A stretch of DNA of 11,553 bases from Baffinella frigidus (Eukaryota > Cryptophyceae > Cryptomonadales > Baffinellaceae), in the NCBI GenBank assembly GCA_026770585.1, contig MU647288.1, positions 1 through 11,553 of the forward strand, in the 5' to 3' direction. Position 1 is the first letter of the stretch. Every line of letters starts with the position of its first letter. This document shows, piece after piece, positions 8,587-11,553 of this stretch. The translations under genes were made by a program, and so were the position numbers. Under the pieces are notes generated by a model. The model was not told the DNA's origin and ran no database searches. It worked only from the letters and a program-made list of their open reading frames with translations.

Positions 8587-9198
8587 GTGTCCGACCTCGA
8601 GACACCCACCTTCGACGAAGAAGCCCCCGCCCTCCCCACCGACGCAGAACCTCCGGAACCCAACTACTCGAGCAAACCTCCGGAACCCACGTACTCGCGT
8701 ACCTCCTTCACTTGGTGTGGAGGCCGCCTCCCCTCGCTTGGTGGGGACCCGACCCCCTCCAAGGTCGTCGACCCGACTCTCCTCCTCAACGACCTCAAGA
8801 ACCTCAAGGACCTCAAGGAGAGCGACCTCACCAACGACGGACCTCCCGAACCCAAGTACTCGCGTACCTCCCGCGAAGTCCTCAAGTTCGTGGGTTCCGG
8901 AGAACACCTCCTCAAGGAGAGCGACCTCGTCCCCTACGCGGTCGACGCTGGGAGGAATGCCCCTACTTCTTCGTCTTCGTCTTCGGCTTCTTCTTCTTCG
9001 AACGTCCTTACTTATTGGTCTTCGTCTTCGAACGCCCCTACCAAAGAGGACCACTCTTCCAATGCCCCTACCATTTCTTCTTCGTCTTCTTCGAACATCC
9101 CCACCAACGAGCACCACTCGCAGGCGTGGAGCTTCCCCAAGAGGCTGGCTCTTGGCAAAGGGATTAGGGGGTACGGTTTATGGGCAAGCTCATGCTGA
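8587..9198 (+). CDS. Low-complexity Pro/Ser/Asp-rich exon of an unknown protein
   Basis: After acceptor CAACACAG (8586) a phase-0 frame is open to a stop at 9196-9198. It begins VSDLETPTFDEEAPALPTDA and has three PPEP-x-Y-S-x-x-S repeats (PPEPNYSSK, PPEPTYSRTS, PPEPKYSRTS), a charged KNLKDLKESDL segment, an echo of it (HLLKESDL) and serine-rich NAPT repeats. It joins in phase to the PH-like fragment. No family was recognised. The antisense frame (8470-9117) is also open, but it reads Arg runs opposite the serine codons and looks like a shadow. The true 3' edge may be a donor before 9198. Confidence 0.45.
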   Translation: MSDLETPTFDEEAPALPTDAEPPEPNYSSKPPEPTYSRTSFTWCGGRLPSLGGDPTPSKVVDPTLLLNDLKNLKDLKESDLTNDGPPEPKYSRTSREVLKFVGSGEHLLKESDLVPYAVDAGRNAPTSSSSSSASSSSNVLTYWSSSSNAPTKEDHSSNAPTISSSSSSNIPTNEHHSQAWSFPKRLALGKGIRGYGLWASSC

Positions 9199-9247
9199 AG
9201 ACAGGGAGGTTTTCAAAACCTCCCTGGGAAATTCCCCTGTCTTCAGC
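9194..9247. repeat. Nested hairpin GCTGAAGACAGGG
   Basis: GCTGAAGACAGGG (9194-9206) and its exact inverse (9235-9247) enclose a second inverted repeat, AGGGAGGTTTT/AAAACCTCCCT. It overlaps the stop codon end of the low-complexity frame. It could be a foldback or an RNA hairpin. No T-tract follows. Confidence 0.85.
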
Positions 9248-9326
9248 TTGATCCGGCCTAAGGCCAATAGGTCGACTGTACTCGGGGTGAGCTGGCGCAA
9301 GGGAGCCTTCGGAGCCTACAGCGGTA

Positions 9327-9430
9327 CCTCGCTCATAAGACAGCGCCCTCCCCCCCCTAGGACCACCCTAGGGCCCTAGGCATGGGCCTACCGTAGGGTC
9401 CTAGGGGAGGGCACTTTCTTATGAGCGAGG
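9327..9430. repeat. 104-nt long imperfect hairpin
   Basis: CCTCGCTCATAAGA (9327-9340) pairs exactly with TCTTATGAGCGAGG (9417-9430). Inward, GCCCTCCCC pairs with GGGGAGGGC, and CCTAGGACC pairs with GGTCCTAGG. The inner loop contains CCCTAGGGCCCTAGG. Size and shape fit a miniature foldback element or a small-RNA precursor. Confidence 0.85.
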
Positions 9431-9488
9431 AAAGTCACTCCGGCAATCCTACACGGGACTGTGTCCTCAGATCCCCCCAAGCGTCAAG

Positions 9489-9617
9489 AAGAGAGAGAGC
9501 GATGGGGAAGAAGAGCCTCGCGGCTTTTGGGAAAGAGAGAGAGAGAGAGGGAGAGAGCGAGCGAGCGAGAGAGAGAGAGAGACAGACAGACAGAGAGACA
9601 GAGAGACAGAGAGAGAG
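9489..9617 (+). repeat. GA-rich microsatellite
   Basis: GAGA/GAGC/GACA units form a near-pure purine tract from about 9531 to 9617. The apparent Arg-Glu and Ser-Leu translations over it are repeat artefacts. Confidence 0.95.
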
Positions 9618-9638
9618 GCGGCCACTTTATTGAAACGA

Positions 9639-9678
9639 GCATGAAAACACGACAGCGTGCATGAAAACACGACAGCGT
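9639..9678 (+). repeat. 20-bp perfect tandem duplication
   Basis: GCATGAAAACACGACAGCGT occurs twice head to tail. Confidence 0.93.
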
Positions 9679-9941
9679 CAAGCCTCACCAGAGGGCACGA
9701 TAGGTGCATGGGCTGTGCAGGGCACTAGCCCGAGAACCGAAAGGAAGCATGGCTTTTCTGGAGATAAGTTCCAGTGTCCGCCTGTGTTGGGAGCTCGAAG
9801 AACCTCAAGGACCTAAAGGAACCCCGTGGGGTTCAGCTGTCCGCAGGCCCCTTCGGGGGACAGAGAGGGAGGATCGGACGGAGAGAGACATGGTGACCGC
9901 GCAAAAGACTTCACGTCACTTCTTCCCCGGACATCCGATAG

Positions 9942-10106
9942 TCCACAACTGTGGACATCAGAGCCATTGTCCCTCCGAACATGGACGCGGATGCTCCGGG
10001 GGACGTGACTTGGGTGCTTTGCTGGCATGGTCAGCCCTTGCGGTCGTTGGAGTGCGTGCGCGTGAACTGGTCCGAGCGCGTAACCGTCCCTGGGCCGCGC
10101 CAGGGC
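9942..10106 (+). CDS. Candidate exon of unknown product
   Basis: A pyrimidine-rich stretch (CTTCTTCCCC) and AG at 9940-9941 precede a 165-bp phase-0 stretch that ends at a consensus donor GTAAGTG (10107). It reads STTVDIRAIVPPNMDADAPG, then DVTWVLCWHG and VRVNWSERVTVPGP. No family is recognised. Two other frames are also open across part of this region, so coding status is uncertain. A 23-base copy of the KNLKDLKE-encoding sequence of the 8587 exon lies upstream at 9798-9820. Confidence 0.25.
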
Positions 10107-10267
10107 GTAAGTGGGGATTTCAAACGCAACGTTTCGCGCTAAAAGGGTTTCGTGGTACACATGAAACATTATTGCCGGTGGTAAAGGACTCCAATTCTTA
10201 GACTTGTCCCCCAAGGGTAGCGGGGACCATACGGGCTGCGGGGGCGGGGGGGTTGTGTGGGTATCTA

Positions 10268-10493
10268 GGCTCTAAGGGCACCTACCGATGCAAGGTTATG
10301 AGGCTTTCACAATGGATTCACTCAGGATAGTTGACTGGAAACGTTTCTGGGTATTAGGTTACGAGCCTTAGTAACTGGAGGTTCACGACCTTAGTGCCCA
10401 GGCTCATTACCTGATACCCACATAGTTGGGTAATTCAGGAGGCTCTAAGGGCACCTAAGGATGCAAAATAATGAGGCGTCCAAAGTAGATTCA
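10268..10493 (+). repeat. Direct repeat of ~50 bp around a 19-bp inverted repeat
   Basis: GGCTCTAAGGGCACCTA.CGATGCAA (10268-10320) recurs at 10441-10493 with substitutions. Between them GGGTATTAGGTTACGAGCC is inversely matched (16 of 19) near 10401-10420. The block is probably a decayed mobile or foldback element. Confidence 0.7.
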
Positions 10494-10496
10494 CCA

Positions 10497-10634
10497 CCAC
10501 GCGACGATAGGCTGCACACCAAACCGCTGCGTCTTTTTATTATTCCTGGTACAAAGCGGACGGACTCCGTCCGCGGGTTAGTACAAATAAGTTAGTCCGC
10601 TTGTCGATTTGGGGTGCACGCCATCGTCGCGTGG
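10497..10634. mobile_element. 138-bp MITE-like element
   Basis: Terminal arms CCACGCGACGAT..GTGCAC.CCAAA (10497-10523 and 10608-10634, inverse) are about 27 bp with few mismatches. A perfect inner stem GCGGACGGA/TCCGTCCGC lies at 10556-10574. The flanks TAGTTGGGTRATTCRGGAGG are present on both sides (near 10425 and 10636), as if the element sits inside a duplicated neighbourhood. There is no coding capacity. Confidence 0.72.
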
Positions 10635-10708
10635 CTAGTTGGGTGATTCGGGAGGGGCTCAGACCGTCGCCTGGCGCTCTGCGCGGCTTTGGTCCAAGCC
10701 TAGAATTC

Positions 10709-11050
10709 AGGGTTTAGGGTTTAGGGGTTGGGGGTTAGGGGTTTGGGTTTAGGGTTTAGGGTTTAGGGTTTAGGGGTTGGGGGTTAGGGTTTAGGGTTTA
10801 GGGTTCGGGGTTTAGGGTTTAGGGTTTAGGGTTTAGGGTTTAGGGTTTAGAGTTTAGGGGTTAGGGTTTAGGGGTTAGGGTTTAGGGGTTAGGGGTTAGG
10901 GTTTAGAGGTTTGGGGTTCAGGGTTTGGGGTTTGGGGTTTAGGGTTTAGGTTTTAGGGTTCAGGGTTTAGGGTTTCGGGTTTAGGGTTTAGGGTTTAGGG
11001 TGTAGGGTGTAGGGTGTAGGGTGAAGGTGTAGGGTGTAGGGTGTAGGGTT
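10709..11050 (-). repeat. TTTAGGG telomere-like array, G-rich on + strand
   Basis: Over 300 bp dominated by GGGTTTA, with GGGGTTA, GGGTTCA and a GGGTGTA run (about 11000-11050). This is the purest plant-type telomeric repeat in the window, but interspersed variants and unique sequence on both sides make it an internal array, not a chromosome end. Confidence 0.92.
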
Positions 11051-11061
11051 CGGGGCTAGAA

Positions 11062-11104
11062 TACCCGTGCTTGCGAAGGTCGTAGGTAGAGCATGCGCTT
11101 GCCT
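11062..11104 (-). repeat. 43-bp block, copy 1 (possible minus-strand exon edge)
   Basis: Matches 11239-11281 at about 38 of 43 bases. On the minus strand one frame reads GKRMLYLRPSQARV, against GERIIYLRPPQARV in the other copy, so most differences are conservative. Another frame also stays open, so coding is unproven. Confidence 0.55.
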
Positions 11105-11238
11105 CAGTCTATGTGGGCCCACCGATTTGGTGAGACCAGCACCCCCCCCCCCCTCCATAGTTGACGGATTCGTGCCACCACGCACACAGCATGTCAATCT
11201 AACATTACGCAGCCAACCGGAGTGAGACAAAGGTAGGG

Positions 11239-11281
11239 TACCCGTGCTTGCGGAGGACGTAGGTAGATGATGCGCTCGCCT
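11239..11281 (-). repeat. 43-bp block, copy 2 (possible minus-strand exon edge)
   Basis: Partner of 11062-11104. Minus-strand sequence upstream of it (11282-11300) stays open in the GERIIYLRPP frame. The last matching bases on the minus strand give GGGTA, a donor-like edge. No protein family is recognised. Confidence 0.4.
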
Positions 11282-11292
11282 GGCGGCGCTCG

Positions 11293-11323
11293 AGGTGGAT
11301 CAGCGGATTCTTGTGATCCACCT
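11293..11323. repeat. 10-bp perfect hairpin AGGTGGATCA
   Basis: AGGTGGATCA and TGATCCACCT flank an 11-base loop, immediately before the G-rich array. It might mark a minus-strand transcript boundary or be a repeat edge. Confidence 0.8.
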
Positions 11324-11329
11324 AGGGTT

Positions 11330-11553
11330 CAGGGTTTGGGGTTTGGGTTTTGGGTTTGGGGTGTGGAGTTTGGGGTTTTGGGTTTGGGGTTTGGGGTTTG
11401 GTGTTTGGAGTTTGGGGTTTGGTGTTTGGTGTTTGGGGTTTAAGATCTTGAGTTTAGAGTTTGGGGTTTGGGGTTTGGGGTTTGGGGTTTGGGGTTTAAG
11501 ATCTTGAGTTTAGAGTTTAGAGTTTGGGGTTTGGGGTTTGGGGTTTGGGGTTT
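11330..11553 (-). repeat. TTTGGGG-type telomere-like array to window end
   Basis: Mostly GGGGTTT units with GTGTTTG and a doubled TTTAAGATCTTGAGTTTAGA block (about 11439-11460 and 11497-11518). It is a different heptamer variant from the 10709 array. The open frame across it (FGVWGLGFGVW) is a repeat artefact. Confidence 0.92.

Noticed and set aside
8470-9117. 215-codon minus-strand open frame rich in Arg and Val
   Set aside because: It is opposite the serine and proline-rich exon; the Arg runs are antisense to TCTTCG serine codons. The + strand frame has splice sites and peptide repeats, so it was preferred.
9421-9709. Open frames over the GA tract on both strands
   Set aside because: Arg-Glu and Ser-Leu runs are produced by the purine microsatellite.
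9704-10201. 165-codon + strand open frame
   Set aside because: No recognisable domain, composition is uneven, and a different frame with a consensus donor at 10107 looks more exon-like.
11295-11507. 70-codon frame reading FGVWGLGFGVW
   Set aside because: A direct translation of the TTTGGGG repeat.
10709-11553. A chromosome end (true telomere)
   Set aside because: Arrays are degenerate, mixed in variant, interrupted by unique sequence and similar to intron arrays elsewhere in the window. An internal repeat is more likely, though a subtelomeric location cannot be excluded.

Overview
This is eukaryotic nuclear DNA. GC-rich exons of about 55-125 bp are separated by GT-AG introns, and most of the intron space is filled with degenerate arrays of the plant-type telomeric heptamer (CCCTAAA and variants). 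A green alga or another protist with TTTAGGG-type telomeres fits best. I cannot name the species; a prasinophyte-like alga is only a guess.

About 106-7535 on the + strand reads as the 3' half of a PAN2 gene, the catalytic subunit of the PAN2-PAN3 poly(A) deadenylase. Eleven exons (called Z and A-J here) can be joined by eye: 106-177, 1054-1176, 1466-1572, 2041-2099, 3366-3430, 4342-4407, 4685-4753, 5596-5651, 5904-5972, 6675-6744 and 7443-7535. They total 849 bp, or 283 codons with no stop, and the splice phases agree at every junction. They run from the end of the catalytically dead USP-like domain (WLLINDFLIQP) into the DEDD exonuclease domain (GIDAEFV, DDYIKTPEQ, VGHGLNNDFR, IVDTVNL). The last catalytic block (H...D, ExoIII) and the C-terminus are not visible.

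The unusual feature is that nearly every PAN2 exon has partial copies of its own edge in the adjoining intron. Acceptor-side fragments lie upstream and some donor-side fragments lie downstream, each breaking off into telomere-like repeat. At least sixteen such fragments are listed. One exon (H) is duplicated in full with no differences, beside a 26-bp inverted repeat.

After 7535 the heptamers switch to the G-rich orientation on the + strand. From about 7997 to 9198 there is a piece of a different + strand gene: an in-frame 18-bp repeat, a short PH-domain-like tail (FEERDSWMAALLQ) and a low-complexity Pro/Ser-rich exon. Foldback hairpins (9194-9247, 9327-9430), a GA microsatellite, a weak candidate exon (9942-10106), nested inverted-repeat elements (10268-10660) and G-rich telomere-like arrays (10709-11553) fill the rest. 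A 43-bp duplicated block in the last part may be minus-strand exon edges of another gene.

No rRNA, tRNA, CRISPR array or complete transposase gene was seen. No start codon or promoter can be assigned to PAN2, because its 5' part lies outside the window.
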